64,000 nt of DNA from Paludibacteraceae bacterium (GTDB lineage: Bacteria > Bacteroidota > Bacteroidia > Bacteroidales > Paludibacteraceae): assembly GCA_024405875.1 (NCBI GenBank), contig JAKSOA010000008.1:25513-89512 (forward strand), given 5' to 3'. This document shows, piece by piece, positions 16,528 to 26,424 of this stretch; position 1 is the stretch's first letter; every line of letters begins with the position of its first letter. Below the pieces are notes generated by a model. That model was not told the DNA's origin. It made no database searches and saw only the letters and a list, made by a program, of their open reading frames with translations. The position numbers and the translations under genes were made by a program.

Positions 16528-17396
16528 TCAAATACTATGTAGTTTTGAGGGTCCTGTGGATAGGAGTCACTCCAAAGTTCAAAGTGTATCTGGGGTTTGG
16601 CTCCCGTACTATTCTTAAATACAGTACCTATAACCTGACCGGTCTCCACATTCTCACCACATTTAGGGAATACTATACCCAAGCCTCTATATATTGTAAG
16701 GTAACCCGAAGGATGCACAATCTCAATATAATACCCCGTATGATAATCATAACCAACATTAAATACAAGCCCCTTATAAGCCGCCGATACAGCACCGTCA
16801 GCCGATGTTGCTATATCAACTCCGTACCGCCCCTGATTTTGATTGAATGTAGTAGTTATAATACCCTTTACCGGACGGAAGAAGAGAATACTTGTCTGCT
16901 GTTGCAGCGGATTAGAAAGGTTATACATCTCCTCATCTTCATAGTTTTTTGCAAACTCCTTCTCCGCCTCACTCTTCTCCATAAGAAGTTCCGCATGTTT
17001 TGCAGTAAGAATCCCCTGCGTTTTTATATCTGTAGTGTCCAGATGAATATCGCCTGATATCACATCTTTTAAGACATTTAGGTATTGGTTTTGAAGTGCG
17101 ACGACCTCTGACAGGGAATCAATTTGCATAGCCTCAATTGTAACTCTTGCCTTTGTAGTCTCATCAACATTCTCTGGCAGATACTTTTTCAGCGGTGTGA
17201 ACAAAATTATACAAGAGAAAGCCGCCAACACAACCAGTATCAGCGCCACACTTACAGAAAAGAGTGACATAGCGGAGAGCCGTAAGTGACCGGTCTCCTC
17301 CAATGTACTCTCATTGATGATGGAAACCTTGTATTTGGTGACAAGTTTCTTAAAAAAACCGGCGTTCCGCTTGCTATTGATAGTAGGTTTGCTCAT
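16524..17396 (-). CDS. Membrane-anchored M23/LytM-like protein with degenerate zinc site
   Basis: 290 residues: a basic cytoplasmic N-terminus, one membrane segment (about 43-67), a coiled-coil-like region (80-160) and a LytM/M23 domain (168-290). In active M23 peptidases the zinc ligands are H-x(3)-D and H-x-H. Here the first motif reads R190-YGV-D194 and the second Q269-I-H271, so two of the ligand histidines are replaced. This predicts a non-enzymatic LytM protein, like the activators of cell-wall amidases (EnvC, NlpD). It probably acts in the periplasm to regulate peptidoglycan cleavage. It is translationally coupled to dxr and lies 23 bases after rseP. Confidence 0.82.
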   Translation of the reverse strand: MSKPTINSKRNAGFFKKLVTKYKVSIINESTLEETGHLRLSAMSLFSVSVALILVVLAAFSCIILFTPLKKYLPENVDETTKARVTIEAMQIDSLSEVVALQNQYLNVLKDVISGDIHLDTTDIKTQGILTAKHAELLMEKSEAEKEFAKNYEDEEMYNLSNPLQQQTSILFFRPVKGIITTTFNQNQGRYGVDIATSADGAVSAAYKGLVFNVGYDYHTGYYIEIVHPSGYLTIYRGLGIVFPKCGENVETGQVIGTVFKNSTGAKPQIHFELWSDSYPQDPQNYIVFE

Positions 17397-17419
17397 ATTT
17401 TGCGTAAAGTTACGAAATT

Positions 17420-18724
17420 CTATCTCAAAGCCCGCACAATATCCATACCATTTGCATATAGAAGCAGGAACAACAATAGAATCATTCCTATCTTCTGCAT
17501 CTTAATCATAAATTCCTGACTGAGTTTGCGGCCTGTAAACATCTCGTAGAGCAAGAATATTATGTGTCCTCCGTCCAAACCAGGTATAGGCAGCAGGTTC
17601 ATAAATGCGAGAATAACTGACAGATACGCTGTTATATACCAGAAATATACTCCGATGAACTCATCGGGGAATAGTTTGGTGATAGTCCCGAAACCGCCCA
17701 TATTCTCAGCTCCTGCCTTTGTGAAGACCATTTTGAAATCACTGCCATATCCAGTAAAGGCGGTGACTCCTTTCTTAATACCAGCAGGAAATGACTCCCA
17801 GAATGAGTATGTATGAGTGGTTAGCGGATATATCTCAGTGTATGGCGTAACATATACGCCTATCTTTCCAAGAGAATCAGGCGTAATTAGAGCAGACATC
17901 AGTGAGCCGTCTCTGTAAAAACCTATATTCATAGGTATCTGCTTATGAGCCATTATTACAGGAGTATAATCACTCCAGCAAGCCATTACGCTGTCATTAA
18001 TAGAAACAATGCTGTCTTTTGCCATTAATCCCGCTTTTTCCGCAGGAGAGTCCGCAATAACCTCTCTTACAACAAACGGGATTCTGAATGAGGCGAAACC
18101 TTCATTTGAGGCAATCATATCCTCCATAAAGGTGTGGGTCATTGCTATGTTGCGACGTTCACCGTCACGCATTACTGTAACAGTTGAAGCGTTAAGAATC
18201 TTACGCACACTCTCCTCATCAAAAGCCTCCAGTTCCACACCGTCTGCCGCAAGCAGAACGTCTCCGTCTCTGAAACCTTGTTGTTTTGCCACATCAGAGA
18301 ACTCCATTCCCATTCCTGCATCTGAGAGTTTGACATACTGTTCACCTTGCGTGAACATAATCATTGCATATATGATTATGGCACATACAAAGTTATTAAA
18401 CACACCCGCAAACATAATTATAAGGCGTTGCCAAGCGGGCTTGCTACGGAACTCCCAAGGCTCGGCAGGCTTTGCCATCTGCTCCGTGTCAAGGCTCTCA
18501 TCTATCATTCCTGCAAGTTTTACATATCCGCCAAATGGGAGCCAACCTATACCATATTCTGTATCGGAGTTTTTAGGTTTGAATTTGAAAAGAGAGAACC
18601 AAGGGTTGAAAAACAAGTAAAACTTCTCCACCCTGACACCAAATATTTTTGCTGTAATAAAATGCCCCGCCTCGTGGATTATAACCATAAATGAGAGGCA
18701 CAGCATTAATTGTAGAATCTGCAT
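17420..18724 (-). CDS. rseP: Site-2 intramembrane metalloprotease, RseP family
   Basis: 434 residues. The first membrane helix carries the HExxH zinc motif (VIIHEAGHF). Two PDZ-like regions lie in the periplasmic part (GDVLLAADGVELEAF, ADSPAEKAGLMAKDSI). A C-terminal MNLLPIPGLDGGHI motif completes the active site (NxxPxPxLDG). RseP cleaves anti-sigma factors or leftover signal peptides inside the membrane. The ECF sigma and membrane-protein pair at 55-56.6 kb is a conceivable target, but the link is speculative. It heads an operon with the M23-like gene and dxr. A minus-strand promoter lies at 18775-18744. Confidence 0.95.
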   Translation of the reverse strand: MQILQLMLCLSFMVIIHEAGHFITAKIFGVRVEKFYLFFNPWFSLFKFKPKNSDTEYGIGWLPFGGYVKLAGMIDESLDTEQMAKPAEPWEFRSKPAWQRLIIMFAGVFNNFVCAIIIYAMIMFTQGEQYVKLSDAGMGMEFSDVAKQQGFRDGDVLLAADGVELEAFDEESVRKILNASTVTVMRDGERRNIAMTHTFMEDMIASNEGFASFRIPFVVREVIADSPAEKAGLMAKDSIVSINDSVMACWSDYTPVIMAHKQIPMNIGFYRDGSLMSALITPDSLGKIGVYVTPYTEIYPLTTHTYSFWESFPAGIKKGVTAFTGYGSDFKMVFTKAGAENMGGFGTITKLFPDEFIGVYFWYITAYLSVILAFMNLLPIPGLDGGHIIFLLYEMFTGRKLSQEFMIKMQKIGMILLLFLLLYANGMDIVRALR

Positions 18725-18743
18725 AACCTATAAATATAGAGTG

Positions 18744-18775
18744 CAAATTTAATCAAACATCATTAAAAAAACAAA
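18744..18775 (-). promoter_or_regulatory. Promoter of the rseP-dxr operon
   Basis: On the minus strand TTTG (18775-18772), a 20-base spacer and TAAATTTG (18751-18744). The -33 box lies inside the terminator stem of the preceding transcription unit. Confidence 0.65.
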
Positions 18776-18801
18776 GGTCACCATTTTTATGGTGACCTTT
18801 T
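18773..18801 (-). terminator. Terminator of the susCD operon
   Basis: AAAGGTCACCAT (18773-18784) pairs with ATGGTGACCTTT (18789-18800) with a four-base loop, followed on the minus strand by TTTGTTTTTTT. It lies 21 bases after the stop of the Ig-like lipoprotein gene. Confidence 0.85.
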
Positions 18802-18822
18802 GTTTGAAAAATAATATTGGAT

Positions 18823-20463
18823 TTACTTCTTTGGAATATTAAACATATCCACTTTAGCCTTATCAACCAACGCTCTTGATAATGTTTTTGAAACAGACTT
18901 ATCCACACCATCAACAGCATCATTGTAAATATTATTTATCTTCTTCCAATTGGCTGCGGTGTAATCTGACTCCTTATATAAACTAAGTGCATCATTCATC
19001 TCTTTTTTATAGTTAGAGATATTATCTATTGAAGGCACATCATAATAATATGAGTCTGAAGTAAATTCAGAGTTGTCCTTATCCCATTTGTTAGCCTTAC
19101 AAGAGTCTGTAATCTTATTCATTTTATCATAAGAATACGTCGCACCCAACTCATCAATAGCCAAAGCCTTCAAAGCTTCCATCTGAGCCCAGCAAGTTTC
19201 GTTATAGTATTTTTTATAACTCTTCTGAATAGTGGAGAATTGACTATTTATGTTCTTTGAGAAAGTTTCAAAATTCTTACTTGCCGCAATATCATAATAT
19301 TTTTTACCATATTGTCGAGCAATAACATCAATATCCTTAAATGAAACACACTTGCTAAGTTCAATATCTAAAAGTTCATCTAACTCCAATACATAATCCC
19401 ATGCAACTGATGAGTATTTTGACTCATCATGTCCTTCACTCAAACCAGCGTCTTCAGGAGCACCCTGTTTTTTCAAATGAAACTTCCAGCACCACTCCTC
19501 TTTAGCCCATTTCCTTGCTGCCTCAAGATACAAACCAGTAATGGCATCAGAGCCATCAGAGATGGCTTGCTCTGAACTAGAGAAATTGGTGCCTCCATCT
19601 ATCACATTGTAAATATCACTCTTATATCCATCTACCTTAGATTGATCAACTGATAACTCAAAAGGAAGGAATAAACCAAGAGCCTCTTGGGTATAAGCCT
19701 CTTTGCTGGCAACAGTTTCAATATACGTTTTGGCATCAGCGGCATACTGAGCATACACCTCAGACATCTTACCGCTGAAATCTCCAAAGTTATAGAAAAC
19801 GCCGTAACCAAACTCATCGGCTCTTGTCTCAACTTTATTATTGTTGTTATCAGCAAAACTATTCTCGCCTATGACATTATATCTGTCTGGCAGGAACTTT
19901 GTCTTGGCTGTCTCCACCGCCTCACCATTTTCAAAGCAGGTGATAACGCCACCATTAAACTGATTGAAGAAGTAAATCTGGAATTTGTCAAGATATCCTT
20001 CAGATGAGCCTTTATAAACGGCGTACTTTGAATCCACACTACGTGTCAATTGACGAGCAGACAGTGTCGCCTCATAATCTGCAACACCTTTGAATGTACC
20101 TTGTAGCATCGGCTCAAGATATTGATTGTTCACAGAGGTTACCAAAACATCAATGTAAACAACCTTTCCTCCGTCAAATTTACCACACGCTCTTGTAACA
20201 CCACATTTCAAACCAGTAAGAAGACCGCTGTTGTCAATAGAGGCAACATAACTATCATCTACAGACCACTCCACACTGCTAACAGGATAAGGAGTGGAAC
20301 TCTTGACTCCGTATGAATTTACAGAGAGAGTTGTTGTCTCACCTACATTGACAGAAACAACACTGCTGTTAGGTGAGAACGCGAGCTCGTTCTCTTTCTT
20401 GCAGGCAATAAGAGTTATTGCGGCAAGCAGGCTAACGCCCAATTTTATATAAATGTTTTTCAT
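18823..20463 (-). CDS. Lipoprotein with Ig-like (Big_2) domain, SusE/F position
   Basis: 546 residues. The signal peptide ends in TLIAC (C21). Residues 28-110 form a Big_2-type Ig-like domain (VVSVNVGETTTLSVNS, SSVEWSVDDSYVASIDNSGLLTGLKCG). The remaining 430 residues are mostly helical and acidic and match no family I recognise. It is the third gene after susC and susD with only a 27-base gap, where surface glycan-binding proteins (SusE, SusF, SGBP) are normally found. An accessory glycan-binding or processing role at the cell surface is likely from position. The helical C-terminal part is unlike SusE/F, which are beta-rich, so this may be a new type of accessory protein. Confidence 0.55.
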   Translation of the reverse strand: MKNIYIKLGVSLLAAITLIACKKENELAFSPNSSVVSVNVGETTTLSVNSYGVKSSTPYPVSSVEWSVDDSYVASIDNSGLLTGLKCGVTRACGKFDGGKVVYIDVLVTSVNNQYLEPMLQGTFKGVADYEATLSARQLTRSVDSKYAVYKGSSEGYLDKFQIYFFNQFNGGVITCFENGEAVETAKTKFLPDRYNVIGENSFADNNNNKVETRADEFGYGVFYNFGDFSGKMSEVYAQYAADAKTYIETVASKEAYTQEALGLFLPFELSVDQSKVDGYKSDIYNVIDGGTNFSSSEQAISDGSDAITGLYLEAARKWAKEEWCWKFHLKKQGAPEDAGLSEGHDESKYSSVAWDYVLELDELLDIELSKCVSFKDIDVIARQYGKKYYDIAASKNFETFSKNINSQFSTIQKSYKKYYNETCWAQMEALKALAIDELGATYSYDKMNKITDSCKANKWDKDNSEFTSDSYYYDVPSIDNISNYKKEMNDALSLYKESDYTAANWKKINNIYNDAVDGVDKSVSKTLSRALVDKAKVDMFNIPKK

Positions 20464-20490
20464 ATCAAAAATTTTAAACAGTTATTATTA

Positions 20491-22164
20491 TTATTGAAGA
20501 TAGCCGTCATTCTGTTTCCAAGGCTTCTCATCATTAGCGTGCATCTCAATGTACTTCTTTGGTATAGGGAACCATTTTCGCCAATCTTCAACAACATGCT
20601 TTGAAGATGATTTTGCCTCCTCTCCCTTATATGTCCAGTCGTAAGCATCGCCAGTATACTTTCCGTGTCTTATAAGGTCACGACGACGGGTGTTCTCCCA
20701 AGCAAGTTCCCTGCCACGCTCATCAAGAATCTCGTCAAGATTAACAGTTCCATACGCCTCCAAACCTGCACGGGTTCTGATAAGTGCGAAATCTGCATTT
20801 GAAAGCACAGTGCCAATATTACCACCACCTCTGACACAAGCCTCCGCTTTCATAAGAAGAACATCAGCATAACGTAGAAGTACAAAGTCATTCTCCATAT
20901 ATTTGTTGACAGTTGAACCTACCTCTGTCTCATATTTCATACAGCGGGCTCCCGCATGCCAAGAGCAAGCAGTCTTATCACCAAACTTATTTTCAATTAT
21001 AACTTCTTTACCATTTTCATCCTTAACTATAGAGCCATCAACTTTTGATTTAACAGGACCGAGGAACCAACCGAACTTTGTATTGATATCTTGGAAATTA
21101 ATGTCAGTACCATCATTAGGTCCGCAAGGTCCGCGTCGGTCACCCTCCTTATATAGAGCAAGGAACTGAGGAGAGGCGGCGAATCCGTTCCAAGGTTTCT
21201 CAAGCAAATCATAGTAGGTTTGGAATGCGTATGGTTGTGTCAAAAGATTGACACGCAATTTGTTAGACATCTTGCCTGCCATATCTTGGTAGTCAAATGA
21301 AGCGTTACCATTCTCAACTATCACAAATATGTTCTCCTCACTGTTCTCATTATGAACAAGGAAGTTGCTGAAGAAATTGCTTTCACAATGATAAACGCCT
21401 GAATTGATGACCATATCACAATATTTCACACACTCAGTGTATGGCGATGCGTCTGGAGTTACATCAAATGACTCCGCATTAAAATATAGGCGGGCAAGAA
21501 GTGTGTATCCCGCACCCTGTGTAACACGTCCGTAGTTCATAGCCTTTGACGGGTCAGTAGCAACAGGCAGGGAAGGGGTGTATTTTTTAAGGCAATCAAC
21601 CATCTTCTGCCATACCTCCTGTCTTTCATTAAGTGGGAACTGCACAGATTCACTTGTAGGGAACTCTTCTGTATAAGGAAGACGTCCGAACATATCAAAC
21701 ATTGTGTAGTAGTAGTAAGTTCTAAGCACACAAAGTTCAGCCTCAAATCTTGGATATGCAGACAAATCCTTATATGGTTCAAGCTGTTTCAAAATTTTGT
21801 TACACAATGTGGCTCCCGCAATACACTTCTCCCATACAAGTTCAAAAGCAAGGGTACTGTAATCCCAATTCATTGTATTTAAAGTTGCCCAATATCCACT
21901 ATCGTTCCAGTTATCACCCGGAGTACGTACAGGACAGCGAGCCTCATCAGAAGTAAGGGTATTGAGTCCCCAATATCCCCAGTGGTCGTGTAACCATTTT
22001 AGTTCAGCGTATGCCTGACCAACAAGTTTTGACATGTTCTCAGGGTCTTTCATAAGTTCCTCTGTTGTAGGATTGCCGAACGCCTCCTCCTTAAGGAAAT
22101 CCTCACAAGATGTAAGTGAGAGACCAAGGAGAGCAACAGATAAATATATTATATACTTTTTCAT
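20491..22164 (-). CDS. susD: SusD/RagB family nutrient-binding outer-membrane lipoprotein
   Basis: 557 residues. The lipobox LTSC (C20) and the following EDFLKEEAFGNPTTEEL opening are standard for SusD. TPR-type helices with TRCAE-like segments are seen (KIISVLRT-type ELCVLRTYYYYTMFDMFGRLPY). The C-terminal RagB/SusD part contains DERGRELAWENTRRRDLIRHGKY and ends WFPIPKKYIEMHANDEKPWKQNDGY. SusD sits as a hinged lid on SusC and captures oligosaccharide at the cell surface. Cotranscribed with susC, 19 bases downstream. The neighbouring GH13 enzymes suggest starch or maltodextrin as ligand. Confidence 0.95.
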   Translation of the reverse strand: MKKYIIYLSVALLGLSLTSCEDFLKEEAFGNPTTEELMKDPENMSKLVGQAYAELKWLHDHWGYWGLNTLTSDEARCPVRTPGDNWNDSGYWATLNTMNWDYSTLAFELVWEKCIAGATLCNKILKQLEPYKDLSAYPRFEAELCVLRTYYYYTMFDMFGRLPYTEEFPTSESVQFPLNERQEVWQKMVDCLKKYTPSLPVATDPSKAMNYGRVTQGAGYTLLARLYFNAESFDVTPDASPYTECVKYCDMVINSGVYHCESNFFSNFLVHNENSEENIFVIVENGNASFDYQDMAGKMSNKLRVNLLTQPYAFQTYYDLLEKPWNGFAASPQFLALYKEGDRRGPCGPNDGTDINFQDINTKFGWFLGPVKSKVDGSIVKDENGKEVIIENKFGDKTACSWHAGARCMKYETEVGSTVNKYMENDFVLLRYADVLLMKAEACVRGGGNIGTVLSNADFALIRTRAGLEAYGTVNLDEILDERGRELAWENTRRRDLIRHGKYTGDAYDWTYKGEEAKSSSKHVVEDWRKWFPIPKKYIEMHANDEKPWKQNDGYLQ

Positions 22165-22183
22165 ATTACTATTCTTTTAAAGG

Positions 22184-25156
22184 TTAGAAAGTAGCGTTGA
22201 CACCGAACAGATATGTAGCGACTCTAGGATAGAAGCTTACACCCTGGATACCAGCACTGTTAATATCACCTACATTAACTTCAGGGTCAAGTCCTGAATA
22301 TTTTGTTATAGTAAACACATTCTGGGCAGTAACATACAGTCTCAGTTTCTTGCAGAACTTGTTAGCCTTCATAGGAATTGTGAAACCGAGAGTAATGTTA
22401 TCGCACTTCAGATATGAACCGTCCTCAAGCCAATAGTCTGAGAATTTACTGTCACGATATGCACCGTTTCCTGTAGCAATAGCCTGAGTTGTTGATTTGT
22501 AAACTTGGTTTGCCTGAACGCCCTCTGTTGAAGGAGTGTAAGCCCAACGTGTTACATTAAGAACATCATTGCCAATCATACCACGGAAGAATATGGTGAA
22601 ATCAATCCATTTCCAACGTACAGTGTTGTTCCAACCAAATGTCATTATAGGTTGTGCGTGACCTACAATTGTCTTATCCAAATCATTAACCTCACCGTCT
22701 CCGTTCAAATCCTTATATACAAGTTGATGATTGTCATCTACGTGGTCAACCTTGTAGCCGTAGAACAGACCTATGGACTCACCCTCACGGATAATCTGTG
22801 TTGTGGTAGAGTTAAGTCCGTTACCACCTACGCCGCCTGTTGATTTCTCTGTATAGTTCAAACCTTTAGAAGCGTCTGTAAGAGATTTGATCTTATTGTT
22901 ATCAAACGCCATTGTCCAAGTTGATGTCCAGTTCCAATTCTGAGTCTTTACAGGCACACCTGTAAGAGCAAGCTCAAGACCCTTTGCCATAATCTCACCA
23001 GCATTAGCAAGAAGTGACGTGTACTGATATGGTGGAGATGGAACATCATACCAATAGAGCAAATCTTTTGTGTTACGTATATAGAGGTCTAAACTACCAT
23101 ACAAACGGTTTGTAAGGAATGCGAAGTCAATACCTAAGTTATACTCAAACTTGCGTTCCCATTTCAAATCAGGGTTGGCGTTTTGACTCACTTTGTATGA
23201 CTTAACCCAAGCGCCATTATACCAGAATGTACCACCAGATGTAAGAAGTTCCTTTGAGGCAAGGTCTGAACCTACATTGTTACCTGTAATACCGAAACCG
23301 AAACGAAGTTTCAAATCATCAAGCCATTTTACATCCTTAAGCCAATCCTCACCGCTAAGACGCCAACCTGCTGATGCGGCAGGGAATACACCCCAACGGT
23401 TGTTGGCACCGAAACGAGAGGAACCCTCAACACGAACAGACGCAGAGAGCAGATATTTCTCCTTATAGTTATAGTTGGCACGAGCGAAGAAAGAGGCGAG
23501 AGAGTTTGAACTGCGGTATGAGCCAATGTTCATCTTTGTCTTCTCCGGGTCTCCTTCCGCCATCTTGTAATATTTGATGTCATCAGTTGAGAAACCAGTG
23601 TTCTCCATATTGCCTCCGTCATAGTTGAATTTCTGCCAAGAGAAGCCTCCTACCAAAGCAAGAGTGTGGTTGTTCCATTGACCTGAGTAGTCAATTGTAG
23701 CCTCAGTAAGTATATTCAAAGTGCGGTCGTATGTACGAACAGCCTTTCCTGCATTATCAGCATCAACTGTGAACTTCAAACTGTTGTACTTGTAGTTGTA
23801 ATTGTCACCTTCCTCAATAGCGGCGAAACCGTTAAGTTTCAAGCCCTTGACAGGTAGAACATTCACAGTGGCACGGACAGAACCACGGAAATAGTTTCCG
23901 TCTCCATACTCCTCATTAAGTTTGTATGGCTCAACAGGGTTGCTGAAGCCAGACGCCTCAACATAGTAGAAACCAGACTTTGTGCTCTTGTCATAGACAG
24001 GATATGTAGGGTTAAGTGTGGCACATTGGTCAAACTGAGCCCAATCCTTATCATTCCTGTAGTGCATATAGGAGAAGTCATATTGCAAATCAAGCCAGCC
24101 TTCAAAAGCCTTTTGATTGGCGGCCATCTTAGCCATAATCTCATTACGCTTGTTTGTGATACCCTCAGCGTACTTGTAGTTAATAGAACCACGATAACTG
24201 AACTTCTTTGTAGCACCGCTTATTGAGAAGTTGTGGTTTGTGGTAACAGGAACCTCACGTGCAATCATAGGATAGTAGTCACTGTAATTACCGTGGTTGT
24301 AACCAGAGAACTTGCCGTTTGTCCAATCCTGCATAGTTACAAAATCCTTAGCATCTGTCAAGCCTGTATTACTGCTCTTATGTGACAGTGAAACATAACC
24401 AGCATACTCAAAGTCTGTTGTTCCGCACTCCTGACCCTCTGAACTGAGTCCGCGTTTTGTTGTGATAAGCACAACACCGTTAGTACCACGGGTACCATAG
24501 ATAGCGGCAGAAGAACCATCCTTCAAAACATCCATTGAAGCAATGTCATCAGGGGCGATATTATCAATGTTTGATACCGGAACACCGTCCACAATATAAA
24601 GAGGTGTGGAACCTGAACCGGCGTCAAGAGTAGACGTACCACGAATCTGGACATTGAATCCTGTGTTTGTAGGGTCACCGCCTGAAGTGTTGGTGATGGT
24701 AAGACCAGCCACCTTACCTTGCAAAAGACCCATAGGGTTTGTCTTTGCACCTGCGTTGAAGTTTTCTGATTTCACACTAGCAACCGCAGATGTAATCTCC
24801 TTTGCCTTTTGTGAACCGTAACCTACGGCTACAACCTCCTCAAGGTGTGTTGAAGCCTCACGCAAAATAATGTCCATAGTGGACTTTCCCGCCACACTTA
24901 CAGTCTGAGACTCATAACCTGTGTAAGAGAACTCAAGTTGCTTTGCTTTTGCCGGCAATGTCAACTCAAAATTTCCATCGAAGTCTGTGATAGTTCCTAC
25001 AGACCTGTCCTCCACCACAGTGATGTAAGCGCCTATGATAGGCTCTCCTGTCTCATCTGTAACTGTTCCTGAGAGTGTGCCCTGCGCATATACGGCTGTT
25101 GATAGAGCCAATCCTGCGAACAATGTACACAAAACTCTGAGTAATTGTTTATTCAT
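22184..25156 (-). CDS. susC: SusC/RagA family TonB-linked outer-membrane transporter
   Basis: 990 residues. The signal peptide (to AVYAQG) is followed by a carboxypeptidase-regulatory-like beta-sandwich (GTLSGTVTDETGEPIIGAYI), a TonB box region (LEEVVAVGYGSQKAKEITSAV), the plug (GLLQGKVAGLTITNTSGGDP, IYGTRGTNGVVLITTKRG) and a large barrel ending in ATYLFGVNATF. No N-terminal STN signalling domain is present, so it is not of the sigma/anti-sigma-controlled subtype. With SusD it imports oligosaccharides into the periplasm by TonB energy. It is divergent from the LacI regulator gene across 260 bases. Confidence 0.97.
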   Translation of the reverse strand: MNKQLLRVLCTLFAGLALSTAVYAQGTLSGTVTDETGEPIIGAYITVVEDRSVGTITDFDGNFELTLPAKAKQLEFSYTGYESQTVSVAGKSTMDIILREASTHLEEVVAVGYGSQKAKEITSAVASVKSENFNAGAKTNPMGLLQGKVAGLTITNTSGGDPTNTGFNVQIRGTSTLDAGSGSTPLYIVDGVPVSNIDNIAPDDIASMDVLKDGSSAAIYGTRGTNGVVLITTKRGLSSEGQECGTTDFEYAGYVSLSHKSSNTGLTDAKDFVTMQDWTNGKFSGYNHGNYSDYYPMIAREVPVTTNHNFSISGATKKFSYRGSINYKYAEGITNKRNEIMAKMAANQKAFEGWLDLQYDFSYMHYRNDKDWAQFDQCATLNPTYPVYDKSTKSGFYYVEASGFSNPVEPYKLNEEYGDGNYFRGSVRATVNVLPVKGLKLNGFAAIEEGDNYNYKYNSLKFTVDADNAGKAVRTYDRTLNILTEATIDYSGQWNNHTLALVGGFSWQKFNYDGGNMENTGFSTDDIKYYKMAEGDPEKTKMNIGSYRSSNSLASFFARANYNYKEKYLLSASVRVEGSSRFGANNRWGVFPAASAGWRLSGEDWLKDVKWLDDLKLRFGFGITGNNVGSDLASKELLTSGGTFWYNGAWVKSYKVSQNANPDLKWERKFEYNLGIDFAFLTNRLYGSLDLYIRNTKDLLYWYDVPSPPYQYTSLLANAGEIMAKGLELALTGVPVKTQNWNWTSTWTMAFDNNKIKSLTDASKGLNYTEKSTGGVGGNGLNSTTTQIIREGESIGLFYGYKVDHVDDNHQLVYKDLNGDGEVNDLDKTIVGHAQPIMTFGWNNTVRWKWIDFTIFFRGMIGNDVLNVTRWAYTPSTEGVQANQVYKSTTQAIATGNGAYRDSKFSDYWLEDGSYLKCDNITLGFTIPMKANKFCKKLRLYVTAQNVFTITKYSGLDPEVNVGDINSAGIQGVSFYPRVATYLFGVNATF

Positions 25157-25227
25157 ACATTTGATTTTTGGTTAATAAATAGGTTAAAATTAAATCTCTT
25201 GAATACTACTGACGTAGTTTTGACTTA

Positions 25228-25259
25228 CAAACATACGCTTTTTTTCTTTTTTACGCAAA
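25228..25259 (-). promoter_or_regulatory. Promoter of the susC operon
   Basis: On the minus strand TTTG (25259-25256), a 20-base spacer and TATGTTTG (25235-25228), a full match to the Bacteroidetes consensus, about 70 bases before the susC start. Confidence 0.75.
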
Positions 25260-25358
25260 TTTCACACGTTTTTTTTTACATTTTTGAAACATTTTATCAA
25301 TCATTCGGCCCGCACGCTCAATGTTTGTCAATATTTTTTACCATTATCAGTGCAAACT

Positions 25359-25390
25359 ATTGCATAATTCCACTTTATTTCATAACTTTG
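25359..25390 (+). promoter_or_regulatory. Promoter of the LacI-type regulator gene
   Basis: ATTG at 25359-25362, a 20-base spacer and TAACTTTG at 25383-25390, 26 bases before the start codon. I find no convincing LacI-type palindrome in the 260-base divergent region; the operator remains unassigned. Confidence 0.65.
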
Positions 25391-25416
25391 TAGGTTGATA
25401 CCGACTAAAATCTACT

Positions 25417-26424
25417 ATGAAACCACAAATCACTATCAAAGACCTGGCCAGGGAGTTGAATATCTCCACCTCAACTGTTTCCAGGGCTCTTCAAAATCAC
25501 CCTGATATAAGCAAGGCTACTATAGCACGTGTTCAGGAATGCGCAAAGAGACGCCACTACAAGCCTAACACAATAGCGTTGAGTCTGAAATTGCAACGGA
25601 CAAACATCATCGGGGTTATGATACCTGAAATGGTGCACAACTTCTTCTCCTCAGTAGTGGCAGGCATTGAAGATGTTGCAGGAGAAAAGGGGTACAACGT
25701 AATATTATGCCAAACTTCAGAGAGTTCAGAGAAGGAGGCGAAATGCATAGACACCTTGCTTACGGCTCACGCCTCCGGCATTCTTACCTCAGTGTCAAAA
25801 GAGACAACTGATTTCTCTCATTTCAAAAATATTGTCGAGGAGGACACTCCTATTGTGTTCTTTGACAGAATATGTCCCGATATTGAGAGTGACAGCGTGG
25901 TTACTGATGACTATACAGGAGCATACAATCTGGTAAGCCACCTTATTAAGACAGGTTGCAAGAGAATAGCGTTTTACGGAGCGCCGGAACATTTAAAAAT
26001 AGCCCGGGACAGAAAAAGAGGATACTTGAGTGCCCTCAAGGACAACGGAATCAGAACGGACGAAAGCCTGATTTTTGAGTGCGACAACAGAGCCAATGCA
26101 ATTGAACTTACATCAAAGATTCTCAGAGGCGCCAACCATCCGGACGCTTTCTTTGCTGTTAATGATGACACAGCATCAGGCATTATAACAGCGGCAAAAA
26201 GAGCCGGAAAGAGAATCCCGGAAGAGATATCAGTGTGTGGATTCGGAGACGGAGCCGTAGCCCAAATATCAGACCCGTCAATAACAACTGTTGAACAAAA
26301 CGGTTACAAGATGGGGGCTGAGGCGTGCCATTTGCTTATCAAACGCATTGAGAGCAAAGATGACATACCTTTCATACAGAAAGTTGTGCCGACAAAACTA
26401 ATTATTAGAGAAAGCACGAGATAA
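25417..26424 (+). CDS. LacI-family transcriptional regulator
   Basis: 335 residues. The N-terminal helix-turn-helix reads ITIKDLARELNISTSTVSRALQNHPDISKAT, with the hinge-helix region KPNTIALSLK. The rest is a periplasmic-binding-protein-like sensor (TNIIGVMIPEMVHNFFSSV, FFDRICPDIESDSVVTDDYTGA, GFGDGAVAQISDPSITTVEQ). It probably senses a maltose-type sugar and controls the divergent susC operon and the downstream GH13 and transporter genes. The classical Bacteroides starch locus instead uses the membrane regulator SusR, so this locus follows the LacI-controlled maltodextrin layout seen in Flavobacteriia. Repressor or activator mode is not decided. Confidence 0.93.
   Translation: MKPQITIKDLARELNISTSTVSRALQNHPDISKATIARVQECAKRRHYKPNTIALSLKLQRTNIIGVMIPEMVHNFFSSVVAGIEDVAGEKGYNVILCQTSESSEKEAKCIDTLLTAHASGILTSVSKETTDFSHFKNIVEEDTPIVFFDRICPDIESDSVVTDDYTGAYNLVSHLIKTGCKRIAFYGAPEHLKIARDRKRGYLSALKDNGIRTDESLIFECDNRANAIELTSKILRGANHPDAFFAVNDDTASGIITAAKRAGKRIPEEISVCGFGDGAVAQISDPSITTVEQNGYKMGAEACHLLIKRIESKDDIPFIQKVVPTKLIIRESTR

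Noticed and set aside
16545-17057. 170-codon plus-strand open frame
   Set aside because: It is antisense to the M23-like gene and shows no domain; it is a shadow of that gene's codon use.
18009-18620. 203-codon plus-strand open frame
   Set aside because: It is antisense to rseP, whose catalytic and PDZ motifs are intact; the frame has no ribosome binding site or recognisable domain.
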